Position numbers and translations under genes: made by a program
Assembly: GCA_028703175.1 (NCBI GenBank)
Contig: JAQVNJ010000087.1
Span: 1-27,191, forward strand
DNA from: JAAYCB01 sp012744395
Lineage (GTDB): Bacteria > Planctomycetota > Planctomycetia > Pirellulales > Thermoguttaceae
Reading direction: 5' to 3'
DNA length: 27,191 bases
The notes under the pieces: generated by a model
What the model was told of the DNA's origin: nothing
Seen by the model: only the letters and a program-made list of their open reading frames with translations
Database searches by the model: none
In this document: piece after piece, positions 7,346-15,405 of the stretch
Layout of the letters: each line of letters starts with the position of its first letter
Numbering within the stretch: the stretch's first letter is position 1

Positions 7346-8890
7346 ATGCAAAGCAAGATCGGTATCCCCCAAATGCTCGCCCGCTCGTGCGTGCTTGTCG
7401 TTGCCGCGTCTTCCCTGCTCGGTCGCGCAGCCGGCGCGGAGGATGGGCGTCCCAACATTCTCTTGGCGATCAGCGATGACCAGTCGTTTCCCCATGCCTC
7501 GGCGTATGGCTCGAAGATGGTTTCGACGCCCGCTTTCGATCGCGTCGCCAGCGAGGGCGTCCTGCTGACGAACGCAATCTGCGCTTCGCCCGGCTGTAGC
7601 CCCTGCCGCGCGGCGCTGTTGACCGGCCGGCACACCTGGCAACTGGAACACGCCGGGACCCATGCCAGCTCGTTTTCGCCGAAATACGTCACGTATCCCG
7701 ACCGGCTGGAGTCGGCGGGCTATTTCGTGGGCTACACGGGCAAGGGGTGGGGGCCGGGCAACTGGCAGGACTTCCGGCCCCGCAATCCGGCCGGCCCGGC
7801 GTTCAACGCGCGGAAGAACAAGCCGCCGTTCGCCGGGATTTCGAACAACGACTACGCCGGCAACTTCGCCGAATTCCTCAAAAGACGTCCGCCGGGCCGG
7901 CCGTTCTGCTTCTGGTACGGCGGAAGCGAGCCCCACCGGGCCTACCAGGCGGGCGCCGGGGTCGATTCGGGCAAGAAGCTGGAGACGGCGGAAGTCCCCC
8001 CATTTCTACCCGATACGCCGGAAATCCGCTCCGACCTGCTCGACTACTGCGTCGAAATCGAATGGTTCGACGAGCATCTGGGGCGGATGCTCGAGATGCT
8101 CGAAGAAGCTGGCCAGCTGGACAATACCCTCGTCGTCGTGACGAGCGACAACGGCATGCCGTTTCCACGCGCCAAGGCCAACTGCTACGAATATGGAATC
8201 CATATGCCGCTGGCGATCCGCTGGGGCGGCAAGGTCAAGGGGGGCAGGGTCGTCGACGACCTGATCGGGTTCGTCGATCTGACGGCAACCATCCTCGACG
8301 TCGCCGGAGTCGAGCATCCGGGCGAACTTCCCCCGTCGGGCCGCAGCATCCGCAACATCCTCGAGTCGGACAAGAGCGGCCGGGTCGATCCCTCGCGGAC
8401 CGCGGCGTACACCGCGCGCGAACGCCATTCTTCATCGCGCTACGATAACCTGGGCTATCCGCAGCGCTGCCTGCGGACGCCGCGGTTTCTTTACATCCGC
8501 AACTTCCGCCCCGACCGCTGGCCAGCCGGCGACCCGCAGAAATACGACGCAACGGGCCGCCTCGGCCCGATGCACGGCGGGTACCACGACATCGACGCCT
8601 GCCCTTCGTTGACCTTCCTGGTTGACCACCGCGAGGAGGCCGGAGTCAGCCGGTATTTCCGCCTGGCGGTCGACAAGCGCCCCGCCGAAGAACTGTTCGA
8701 CGTGGTCAGCGACCCCGGGTGTTTGAAAAACCTGGCGGGCGATCCGGCGCACGAAGCCGCCCGGGCGGAACTGGCCGGCAGGCTGGAGAAATATCTCCGC
8801 GCCACCGGCGATCCGCGTGTTCTTGACGGCGGCGACCTCTTCGAGACGTATCCCCGCTATAGTCCCATCCGCCAGTTTCCCCCGCAGTGA
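7346..8890 (+). CDS. Secreted sulfatase, arylsulfatase/sulfoglucosamine sulfohydrolase type
   Basis: This is a 514-residue formylglycine-dependent sulfatase. A signal peptide covers residues 1-31, cleaved near AAGAEDG. The alkaline-phosphatase-like fold begins at PNILLAISDDQSF with metal-binding Asp44 and Asp45. The maturation motif CxPxRxxxxTG is present as CSPCRAALLTG, with Cys84 as the expected formylglycine site and Arg88. Further metal ligands are in TSDNGMP (Asp268, Asn269). GGSEPHRAYQ and ECF-free spacing resemble planctomycete heparan N-sulfatase-like proteins, but the substrate cannot be read from sequence. The ATG has GGAG about 7 nt upstream. No sulfatase-maturing radical SAM enzyme is in the window. 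Planctomycetes usually carry many such enzymes for sulfated algal or host glycans. Confidence 0.92.
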   Translation: MQSKIGIPQMLARSCVLVVAASSLLGRAAGAEDGRPNILLAISDDQSFPHASAYGSKMVSTPAFDRVASEGVLLTNAICASPGCSPCRAALLTGRHTWQLEHAGTHASSFSPKYVTYPDRLESAGYFVGYTGKGWGPGNWQDFRPRNPAGPAFNARKNKPPFAGISNNDYAGNFAEFLKRRPPGRPFCFWYGGSEPHRAYQAGAGVDSGKKLETAEVPPFLPDTPEIRSDLLDYCVEIEWFDEHLGRMLEMLEEAGQLDNTLVVVTSDNGMPFPRAKANCYEYGIHMPLAIRWGGKVKGGRVVDDLIGFVDLTATILDVAGVEHPGELPPSGRSIRNILESDKSGRVDPSRTAAYTARERHSSSRYDNLGYPQRCLRTPRFLYIRNFRPDRWPAGDPQKYDATGRLGPMHGGYHDIDACPSLTFLVDHREEAGVSRYFRLAVDKRPAEELFDVVSDPGCLKNLAGDPAHEAARAELAGRLEKYLRATGDPRVLDGGDLFETYPRYSPIRQFPPQ

Positions 8891-8895
8891 ATAAT

Positions 8896-8913
8896 CGGCC
8901 GCACTACCGGCCG
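8896..8913. terminator. Hairpin in the convergent gap
   Basis: CGGCCG at 8896-8901 and 8908-8913 form a 6-bp GC stem around CACTAC in the 44-bp gap between the convergent sulfatase and DUF554 genes. The position fits a bidirectional terminator; there is no T-tract. Confidence 0.35.
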
Positions 8914-8934
8914 CTCATCGTCTTGGCCCATTCT

Positions 8935-9627
8935 TCAGAGCGGCAGGCGGCCGAAAAGGACCGTGAACCCGATGGCGACAAAAATGGCCGGGAGCAGATT
9001 TCCCACCTTGATTTGCAGCCGATCGGTGAGCATGTTCAGCCCGATCGCAAAGATCAACAGCCCTCCGGTGGCCGTCATTTCCCGGATGATGCCGTCGGTC
9101 AGCAACGGCTTGACGCTCGTCGCGGCAAGGGTTACGGCGCCTTGGTAGAGGAATACGGGCAGCGCGGCAAACGCGACGCCGACTCCCATGCTGGAGGCAA
9201 AAACCACCGCCGTGACCCCGTCCAGAATCGATTTGACGAAGAGAATCGTGTGGCGCCCGGTGAGCCCGCTGTCCAACGGTCCCATGATCGCCATCGCTCC
9301 CACGCAATAGACGAGGCTGGCGGTGACAAAACCCTCGGTGAACGCGCCGTCCCCGCCGCCGAAACGCTGTTCCAGTCTCCGCCCAAGCCGGTCCAGCAGG
9401 TCCTCGATCTTCAACACTTCGCCGCAAATCCCGCCGATGACAATGCTCAGCGTAACCACCAGGACATTCTCGGTCTTGATTGCCATCGAGAGCCCGATCA
9501 AGATCACGGTCAGGCTCACGCCCTGCATGATGATCGCCTTGATGTTGGCGGGCAGGCCGCTTCGCAACAGGCTTCCCAGCACTCCGCCGGCAATAATCGC
9601 CGCGGCGTTGACAATGGTTCCCAACAA
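8935..9627 (-). CDS. DUF554 family integral membrane protein
   Basis: The 230-residue protein is almost entirely hydrophobic, with about six or seven membrane segments. It matches the DUF554 (YdfK/YqgA-like) family. Typical features are the N-terminal LGTIVNAAAIIAGGVLGSLL, ALxGLxxGE-like positions in IVIGGICGEVLKIEDLLDRLG, the loop FTEGFVTASLVYCVGAMAIMG, and FVKSILDGVTAVVFASSMGVGV. The function of the family is not established; it is presumed to be a transporter or channel. The start is TTG 9627, supported by GGAGG 7 nt upstream. A second TTG follows immediately at 9624. It is convergent with the sulfatase gene. Confidence 0.88.
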   Translation of the reverse strand: MLGTIVNAAAIIAGGVLGSLLRSGLPANIKAIIMQGVSLTVILIGLSMAIKTENVLVVTLSIVIGGICGEVLKIEDLLDRLGRRLEQRFGGGDGAFTEGFVTASLVYCVGAMAIMGPLDSGLTGRHTILFVKSILDGVTAVVFASSMGVGVAFAALPVFLYQGAVTLAATSVKPLLTDGIIREMTATGGLLIFAIGLNMLTDRLQIKVGNLLPAIFVAIGFTVLFGRLPL

Positions 9628-9660
9628 GTGGTTTCCTCCCGGCGGGTTGGTTTCACGTTG

Positions 9661-9679
9661 ACAATAACCCAGCCATTGT
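9661..9679. promoter_or_regulatory. Possible operator upstream of the DUF554 gene
   Basis: ACAAT (9661-9665) and ATTGT (9675-9679) form a short inverted repeat with a 9-nt spacer, about 35-50 nt upstream of the DUF554 start. This resembles a dimeric regulator site, but it is short enough to occur by chance. Confidence 0.2.
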
Positions 9680-9831
9680 AAGTTCAGAAAGCGGAGTTCG
9701 GCAATTCGCTCAAGCCCCGCAAGGCGGATCGGTGGAATGGGAAAGCGAACGCGGAGCGGGCGGAGGAGTCCGTTCGCGCGGTCTTCCGGTGGTGCTCGCC
9801 TGATGCGCGGGAGCCTGAAGAAACGGCCGCG

Positions 9832-10428
9832 TCATTCCTTCCAGGAGTCGTCCGATTGGGCTCCCCAGAGGTCGGTCTGGGGCAGCAGCAGTTCGGGCAG
9901 ATTGCCCCCCGACAAGTCATCGGGCAGCGGGTAATGCCGCGCCGGCACGCCGTAGGCCAGCGTGTCGGGCGGCACGTCCTTGCTGACCACCGAACCGGCG
10001 CCGACAAAGGCGCTTCTCCCGATCCTGACTCCCGGCAGGATTGTCGCCCCGCCGCCGATCGTGACATGATCTTCGATCCGCGGGCCCTCGACCGGCGCGG
10101 CGCGGCGCATCGGATACTTGTCGTTCAGAAACGTCGTGCCCGGCCCGATGAACACCATGCTGCCGATCACCGTGCCGCTGGGAACGTAGACGTGCGCCAT
10201 GATCTTGACGCCGTCGCCGATGTGGATTCGCCCCTCCAGCGTGGCCTTGTGATGGACCACGCAGCGGTCGCCGATCGTCACCTCGGCGCGGATCAGCACA
10301 TGGTGCCCGCACTGGAAGCGATCCCCGATCGTAGTGTTGGCGTAGATCACCGTCCCGGACCGGATGATGGCATCGTTTCCGATCCGCAGCGGTCGCGAAT
10401 CGCCGGGGTAGCGGTAGCCGAGCACCAC
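9832..10428 (-). CDS. Left-handed beta-helix (hexapeptide) acyltransferase
   Basis: This is a hexapeptide-repeat acyl- or acetyltransferase of the WbbJ/DapH-like group. Repeats of the [LIV]-G-x4 type run through the whole chain: IGNDAIIRSGTVIYANTTIGDR, VTIGDRCVVHH, IHIGDGVKIMAHVYV, VTIGGGATILPGVRIGRSAFVGAGSVV. The catalytic-type His lies in the MAHVYV/CVVHHKA region. The ending VSKDVPPDTLAYGVPARHY is characteristic of sugar-nucleotide N-acetyltransferases. Acceptor and donor are unknown. GTG 10428 is the first standard start. The frame stays open upstream as LPIADQSYCQLGRHARIDEG, which looks native, so the real N-terminus may begin near CTG 10488, overlapping the end of the upstream hydrolase gene. 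That would suggest translational coupling. Confidence 0.85.
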   Translation of the reverse strand: MVLGYRYPGDSRPLRIGNDAIIRSGTVIYANTTIGDRFQCGHHVLIRAEVTIGDRCVVHHKATLEGRIHIGDGVKIMAHVYVPSGTVIGSMVFIGPGTTFLNDKYPMRRAAPVEGPRIEDHVTIGGGATILPGVRIGRSAFVGAGSVVSKDVPPDTLAYGVPARHYPLPDDLSGGNLPELLLPQTDLWGAQSDDSWKE

Positions 10429-10474
10429 ACCCTCGTCGATCCGGGCGTGCCGTCCGAGTTGGCAGTAGGATTGG

Positions 10475-12121
10475 TCAGCGATTGGCAGGCTCCTCGGCGA
10501 AGCGGCGGAGGATTTCGACCGCCCGCTCGGCCAGCACGTCGCCGGCCGGCTTCTCTAGCGGCGGCCGGTACTTGGTATAGCGATAGAACGCGCTCATGTA
10601 TTCCCGGTCGCCCGTGTTGGGGCCGTCCGTGATGTATCCGTGCGAAACGTTTGCATAGCCGCAGGGGACGCTGATCGGCAACGGTGAATCGCGGCGGATG
10701 ATCCGCCCGATCCCTTGGAACGGCTCGCACGGCAGCCCGACGATGCCCACATCGCCGACACGGATCACGGCGATCTCCATCTCCAGCTCTTTCGGCACGG
10801 AGTCGGCTTTCCCGTTCTCGTGCAAATCTAGCGCCCAGAGATTCCAGTCGCGAGGCATTTCCACTAGTCGGCCGCGATACAGGGGCGACAGCGCCCGGGG
10901 GAAATTGAGCCCCACGCACCCCAGCGCATCCTCGTCGCCGGCGCCGGTCCGTTCCAGGAAACCGTCCATCTCCGCAAGCTCGGCGACCAGTGTGCTCCGC
11001 GGGGGCAACGGGGCCAGCGGCACGCGGACCGTCTCCACCGCCACGTCGAGCCCGCCGCGCCGCGAGGGTTTCAGCTCGGCGAGCGCCATGACGTAGCTTC
11101 CTCCCAGCAGGCGGCCGAACTCGGTGGCGCGCGGGACGCCGCCGGAAAACATCTCCTTCGAGTTGACGTCGCCGGCGCATCCTTGCAAGAACCCGACCGG
11201 CACGCTGCCCGCCGCGCCCAGATGTTCAGCCAGCACGTCGGCGGCGACCTGCGGCCAGTCGCCGAAGACCACGGGCTTTTCCGGATGGTAGCTGGTGACC
11301 GGGTGCCCCGTGAACTGGCAGAGTGCGGCGATGCTCCGGCCCGCGCTGTTCTTGAACACGACGATCGGGGCCTGGGTGTCCACGTCGCCGCGGTAGTCCG
11401 CGCCGGCAAGCGCTCGATCTTCCTCGCGCATGAAGAAGGTCGTGCCGTCCGCGCGGCGGCCCTTGCGGTTGTAGGTGATCCGGTCCTCGCGCCCCTCGGC
11501 CCACCAGACGGTCACCGGCTCGAGTAGGCCGGCCAGGCCTTCCGCGTGCCTGAGCAGTTCCGCGAGGAACCTCTCACCGATCGGCAGCCAATCGACCGGC
11601 GGACAGCCCCTGGCGGGCAGATCGTAGATCGGCACCGGGTTGGCGGCGAAATTCACGCTGCTATGATTGTGCGACGTGAAGATCCAGACGTGCGACGCGG
11701 GAAGGCCCATCTTCTCGGCCAGGGCCCTGCGGAGAGACGAATTGACATTCGCCGGGGTCGTGCCGCCGAAGTGCGTTGTCACGATGCAAAACCGCCGGCC
11801 GGCATCGTCCAGCAGCAGAATCGTTGTTTTCAACGGGCCGGCAACCTCGCTGGCCCGCGCCCCGACGCGGCTGGACGTGGCCGCGTCGACTTCCGGCAAC
11901 ACGGCAAACTCCACGGCGGCCGCCCGCAAGCACGGCTGTTCGACCGGCGCCGCGACGGCCGAACCGGCCAAGGCTTTCGTCGCCCAAACCGCGGCGACGC
12001 AGACGAGCAACCGGCCCCGCCACCCCGGAGTGCGTGCCGTTGGGGTTCGCCGACCGGCAAGGTTTCCGGCCCCGGCAGCGGCCGCGTTCATCCGTCGTTC
12101 AGCATCGGCCCGCGGAACCAT
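10475..12121 (-). CDS. Neutral/alkaline ceramidase-like secreted hydrolase
   Basis: The 548-residue protein starts at ATG 12121, which has AAGGAG 6 nt upstream. The frame extends to 12265, but that part has no signal. Residues 33-57 (RGRLLVCVAAVWATKALAGS and onward to AVAA) are a signal peptide or anchor. The body matches the neutral/alkaline non-lysosomal ceramidase-like group. Key matches are TSHNHSSVNF (zinc-type histidines), QFTGHPVTSYHP, a metal-ligand region ending FLQGCAGDVNSKE, and late VGLPCEPFQGIGRII and GYANVSHGYITDG. Planctomycetes carry many such proteins annotated only as neutral/alkaline non-lysosomal ceramidase. Their substrates may be other amide- or ester-linked lipids or sugars. 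It is probably cotranscribed with the acyltransferase that follows. Confidence 0.8.
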   Translation of the reverse strand: MVPRADAERRMNAAAAGAGNLAGRRTPTARTPGWRGRLLVCVAAVWATKALAGSAVAAPVEQPCLRAAAVEFAVLPEVDAATSSRVGARASEVAGPLKTTILLLDDAGRRFCIVTTHFGGTTPANVNSSLRRALAEKMGLPASHVWIFTSHNHSSVNFAANPVPIYDLPARGCPPVDWLPIGERFLAELLRHAEGLAGLLEPVTVWWAEGREDRITYNRKGRRADGTTFFMREEDRALAGADYRGDVDTQAPIVVFKNSAGRSIAALCQFTGHPVTSYHPEKPVVFGDWPQVAADVLAEHLGAAGSVPVGFLQGCAGDVNSKEMFSGGVPRATEFGRLLGGSYVMALAELKPSRRGGLDVAVETVRVPLAPLPPRSTLVAELAEMDGFLERTGAGDEDALGCVGLNFPRALSPLYRGRLVEMPRDWNLWALDLHENGKADSVPKELEMEIAVIRVGDVGIVGLPCEPFQGIGRIIRRDSPLPISVPCGYANVSHGYITDGPNTGDREYMSAFYRYTKYRPPLEKPAGDVLAERAVEILRRFAEEPANR

Positions 12122-12506
12122 CGCCTGCTCCTTTGCTGCTCTCTGTCCGACTTCGTTTTTGACTTTGTTCTTAGCGGCACGCCGCTGAGAGACTGCTTGG
12201 AATCGCCCGCTCCGTCTGGTACAAGAATAACCAACCGGTGCCGGTCTGCAAGCGGCCGGCGGCACAAGAATCAGCTTTCAAGGGGATGGCTCATGGGAGG
12301 GCAACTCCTTGGCCTGCGACGGAGGCCGGGGTGGGATTTCTGACAATCGCGGGCGCTCGGCGTCAACCTGGCTTCTGGTCAGGACAATTCTCGCCATGCC
12401 TGACTGGTCCGCAGGTTGAGGTCCGCCGGCTTGACGGCGGATGCCTTTTCCTCCAGACTTGTACGCGTACGGACGATGAGCCTCACGATCACGGAGACCT
12501 GACGCG
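12122..12506. other. Divergent intergenic region with nested inverted repeat
   Basis: This 385-bp gap separates the divergent ceramidase-like and TIM-barrel genes and must hold both promoters. No convincing sigma-70 boxes were found. It contains a nested inverted repeat (12363-12419) and the perfect palindrome GTACGCGTAC at 12461-12470. The frame open on the plus strand at 12238-12510 has no family resemblance and is not called. Confidence 0.5.
12363..12419. promoter_or_regulatory. Nested inverted repeat upstream of the TIM-barrel gene
   Basis: Outer arms TCAACCTG (12363-12370) and CAGGTTGA (12412-12419) and inner arms GTCAGG (12378-12383) and CCTGAC (12399-12404) are perfect complements. 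They are separated by a symmetric 7 x 7 nt internal loop, with a 15-nt apical loop. It could be an RNA element, a terminator or a double operator. Confidence 0.35.
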
Positions 12507-13361
12507 ATGAAAATCCAGACGGCGGATCAGATCGGTGTTTGCAGTTGGTCGCTCCAAGCCACCGGGCCGCAAGACCTTGCGGAAAAAGTGAAAACCCTCG
12601 GCCTGAGGAAGGTGCAACTCGGCTTGACGCCGCACCGCGACGATCCGGGCACCTGGGAAGGGACGCAGGAGATTCTCGGCGAATCGGGAATCTCGATCGT
12701 CTCCGGCATGTTCTCCACGATTGGCGAGGACTACACCACGCCGGAGACGATTCGCCTGACCGGCGGCGTCGTGCCCGACGAGCACTGGCAGCGGAACCGG
12801 GAGACGGCCGAGGCCGCGGCGGCCCTGGCCCGCGAGATGGGGCTGAAGTTCGTGACCACCCATGCCGGCTTTCTCCCCCACGAGCCGAGCGATCCTGATT
12901 TCGACACGCTGTCTGGGCGGATTGTGGAGATCGCCCAGTTCTACGCCCAGATCGGCGGATTCCTGCTGCTCGAAACCGGGCAGGAGTCGGCCGATACGCT
13001 CCTGGCGTTCCTCGGCGAGCTGGCCAAACGGGGCGCAAGCAACGTGACGGTCAACTTCGATCCCGCCAACTTGATCCTCTACGATATGGACGAACCGATC
13101 GAAGCGTTGCGGAAACTCGTCTCCCACGTTCAACAGGTGCACGTCAAAGACGCCCGGCGGCCCGCCGTCAAGGGCCAGTGGGGCGAAGAGGTGGTCGTCG
13201 GAACGGGCGAGATCGATTGGGTCGCTTTCGTGCGAATCCTGGCCGAGGCCGGCTACGAGGGCGACTACATCTTCGAACGCGAAGCGGGCGACGACCGGGT
13301 GGGGGATATTGCCAAGGGAATCGCGGCGCTGCTGGCGGCCATGGAGGAAGTGGCCTCCTAG
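12507..13361 (+). CDS. Sugar phosphate isomerase/epimerase-like TIM barrel protein
   Basis: The 284-residue protein belongs to the xylose-isomerase-like TIM-barrel (AP endonuclease 2) superfamily. Visible marks are the first strand IGVCSWSLQ, FVTTHAGFLP, LLLETGQES (metal-ligand Glu), VNFDPANLILYD (Asp/Asn), QQVHVKDARRP (His and Asp) and YIFEREAGDD (final Glu). These are the usual divalent-metal ligands of sugar isomerases and epimerases such as inosose dehydratase, tagatose epimerase and hydroxypyruvate isomerase. The specific reaction is not determinable. There is no signal peptide, so it is cytoplasmic. ATG 12507 has GGAG about 10 nt upstream. The next gene begins 33 nt downstream on the same strand, suggesting an operon. 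Confidence 0.88.
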   Translation: MKIQTADQIGVCSWSLQATGPQDLAEKVKTLGLRKVQLGLTPHRDDPGTWEGTQEILGESGISIVSGMFSTIGEDYTTPETIRLTGGVVPDEHWQRNRETAEAAAALAREMGLKFVTTHAGFLPHEPSDPDFDTLSGRIVEIAQFYAQIGGFLLLETGQESADTLLAFLGELAKRGASNVTVNFDPANLILYDMDEPIEALRKLVSHVQQVHVKDARRPAVKGQWGEEVVVGTGEIDWVAFVRILAEAGYEGDYIFEREAGDDRVGDIAKGIAALLAAMEEVAS

Positions 13362-13394
13362 GTTCATCCGCTTCCAATCCCGGCGGCTGCCACG

Positions 13395-15083
13395 ATGACA
13401 CGGCTCCTGGCATTGATCGTCCTGATGCCTGCAATCGGGGCTCCTCGAGCGATTGCCGCGGAGAAAGCCGACCTCGTACTCCGCGGCGGCCTGATCGTCA
13501 CGCTCGACGATTCATGCCCCACCGCGGAAGCCCTGGTGTGCCGCGGGGGACGAATCCTGGCCGTCGGCTCCAAGCGGGAGGTGTCGCGCCACATCGGCCC
13601 GGACACGCGAGTGGTCGACATCGCCGGCAAGACGGCGTTCCCAGGGTTCATCGAAGGCCATGGCCATTTCCTCGCCCTCGGTGAATCCAGGATGATCCTC
13701 GACCTCTCCAAGGCGGCCAACTGGGACGAGCTCGTCGAGCAAGTCCGCGGGGCGGCCGCCGGCCGGCCGCCGGGCCAATGGATCGTTGGGCGAGGCTGGC
13801 ATCAAGCCAGGTGGAATCCGCCCGTCGAGCCGCAGGTCGAAGGCTATCCGGTTCACACGGACCTCAGCCGGGCGGTGCCGGCCCATCCGGTGCTGCTGAC
13901 CCACGCGAGCGGCCACATGAGCCTGGCAAACGCCAAGGCGATGGAACTGGCGGGCGTCGGCGCGGAGACGAAGAGTCCGGCTGGGGGCGAGATTCTGCAT
14001 GACCGGAATGGCCGCCCGACGGGCGTCTTTCGCGAAATGGCCCAGGGCCTTGTGCGGCGCGTTGCCGACTACGGCGCCAAGACGGACGGCCAGATCGACG
14101 AAGCGATCCGGCTGGCGTCTGAAGAGTGTCTCAGAAAAGGAATCACGAGCTTTCACGACGCGGGCTCGTCCTTCGACCGGATCGATCGCTACCGGCGGCT
14201 TGCCGCAGAAGGCCGGCTTCCGATCCGCCTCTGGGTAATGATTTCGGAAAGCAACGAGAGGCTGGCCAAGCGATTGCCGGACTATCGCATGATTGGAGCC
14301 GGCGGCGGTTTCCTGACGGTGCGCGCGATCAAGCGATTGATCGACGGCGCTCTGGGCGCGCACGGCGCGTGGCTTCTCGAGCCGTACGACGACCTGCCCG
14401 AGGGCCGCGGGCTCCAGTTGATTCCGATCGGCCAACTTCGCGAGACGGCTCGGCTGGCGGCGGAGCATGGAATGCAGCTTTGCACGCACGCGATCGGCGA
14501 TCGGGCCAACCGGGAGGTGCTCGACGTGTACGAGCGGGCGTTTACCGCCTATCCCAGCGAACAGTCCCGGCGCTGGCGGATCGAGCACGCCCAGCACCTC
14601 CACCCCGACGATATTCCGCGTTTCGCTCAGCTCGGCGTCGTGGCGGCGATGCAGGGAAACCACTGCACTTCGGACGCCGTCTTCGTCATCGACCGGCTGG
14701 GCAAGAGACGATCGCGCGAAGGCGCCTATCCCTGGCGGAGTCTGCTCGATTCCGGCGCGACGGTGATCAACGGCACGGACACGCCGGTCGAAGACGTCGA
14801 TCCGCTCGGCAGCTTCCATGCCAGCGTCACGCGGCGGTTCGCCGGCGGCGCCACGTTCTTCCCCGAACAATGCATGACCCGCGAGGAGGCCCTGCGGTCG
14901 TACACGATCGATGCAGCCTGGGCCGCATTCGAAGAGAACCTCAAAGGCAGCCTCGCGCCCGGCAAGCTCGCCGACGCCGTCGTGCTATCGGAAGACCTGC
15001 GGAACTGCCCGGCGGAGCGGATTCTCTCCACGCGCGTTGAGTATACGATCATCGACGGCAAAGTCGTCTATGCGGCGGAGTAG
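13395..15083 (+). CDS. Secreted YtcJ-type amidohydrolase (amidohydrolase 3 family)
   Basis: The 562-residue metal-dependent hydrolase has a signal peptide at residues 1-22 (ending RAIAAEKA). The composite beta domain DLVLRGGLIVTLDD and AEALVCRGGRILAVGS leads into the metal motif GFIEGHGHF (His89, His91). Family signatures follow: WIVGRGWHQARW, LTHASGHMSLANAKAM, GALGAHGAWLLEPY, CTHAIGDRANREVLDVYE, WRIEHAQHL and GTDTPVEDVDPLGSF. The C-terminal LADAVVLSEDL and YTIIDGKVVY close the composite domain. YtcJ/LAF3 proteins hydrolyse exocyclic amide-type substrates, and the natural substrate is usually unknown. It probably forms an operon with the TIM-barrel gene 33 nt upstream. Confidence 0.9.
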   Translation: MTRLLALIVLMPAIGAPRAIAAEKADLVLRGGLIVTLDDSCPTAEALVCRGGRILAVGSKREVSRHIGPDTRVVDIAGKTAFPGFIEGHGHFLALGESRMILDLSKAANWDELVEQVRGAAAGRPPGQWIVGRGWHQARWNPPVEPQVEGYPVHTDLSRAVPAHPVLLTHASGHMSLANAKAMELAGVGAETKSPAGGEILHDRNGRPTGVFREMAQGLVRRVADYGAKTDGQIDEAIRLASEECLRKGITSFHDAGSSFDRIDRYRRLAAEGRLPIRLWVMISESNERLAKRLPDYRMIGAGGGFLTVRAIKRLIDGALGAHGAWLLEPYDDLPEGRGLQLIPIGQLRETARLAAEHGMQLCTHAIGDRANREVLDVYERAFTAYPSEQSRRWRIEHAQHLHPDDIPRFAQLGVVAAMQGNHCTSDAVFVIDRLGKRRSREGAYPWRSLLDSGATVINGTDTPVEDVDPLGSFHASVTRRFAGGATFFPEQCMTREEALRSYTIDAAWAAFEENLKGSLAPGKLADAVVLSEDLRNCPAERILSTRVEYTIIDGKVVYAAE

Positions 15084-15405
15084 GATCGCAATGAAGTTCC
15101 GCGCGCGGAGCAAGGACTCGTTCGCCTCACCGTCGAGGCAGGGCAGTTCTGATTCGGGCGCCAAGAAGGAGAACGACGCGCGGGCCCGGAAATGGCGCTG
15201 CGATCCATCCTCTCGCACGACGAGCTGATTTGCACCCTTTTCCGGCCTGATCACCGTCGACCTGGCAGAAGCCCGACCTTTCGAGCGGGTTACCCGGGAA
15301 ATGTGGCACAAGCCGCCGCGGCATTCTCATTGGCTGCGCAACGGGGGAATAAGTCCAGCGCTCGCTCCGACGCGTCCGCCGCGAACCCTCCTGAGCGGCA
15401 AGCCG
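15084..15405. other. Intergenic region between convergent genes, no gene recognised
   Basis: This 322-bp gap lies between the convergent amidohydrolase and aldo/keto reductase genes. A short frame from ATG 15091 to 15228 has low-complexity Arg/Lys/Ser translation and no ribosome binding site, so it is not called. I see no clear terminator, repeat or RNA gene. Confidence 0.5.

Noticed and set aside
5876..7936. 686-codon minus-strand frame containing NPAGLPGGSFGFRL repeats
   Set aside because: It spans hypE, the repeat spacer and part of the sulfatase gene in antisense. The peptide repeats are just the 42-bp DNA repeat translated.
12122..12265. N-terminal extension of the ceramidase-like protein
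   Set aside because: ATG 12121 has a good AAGGAG site and places the signal peptide close to the N-terminus. The extension is basic, without family resemblance.
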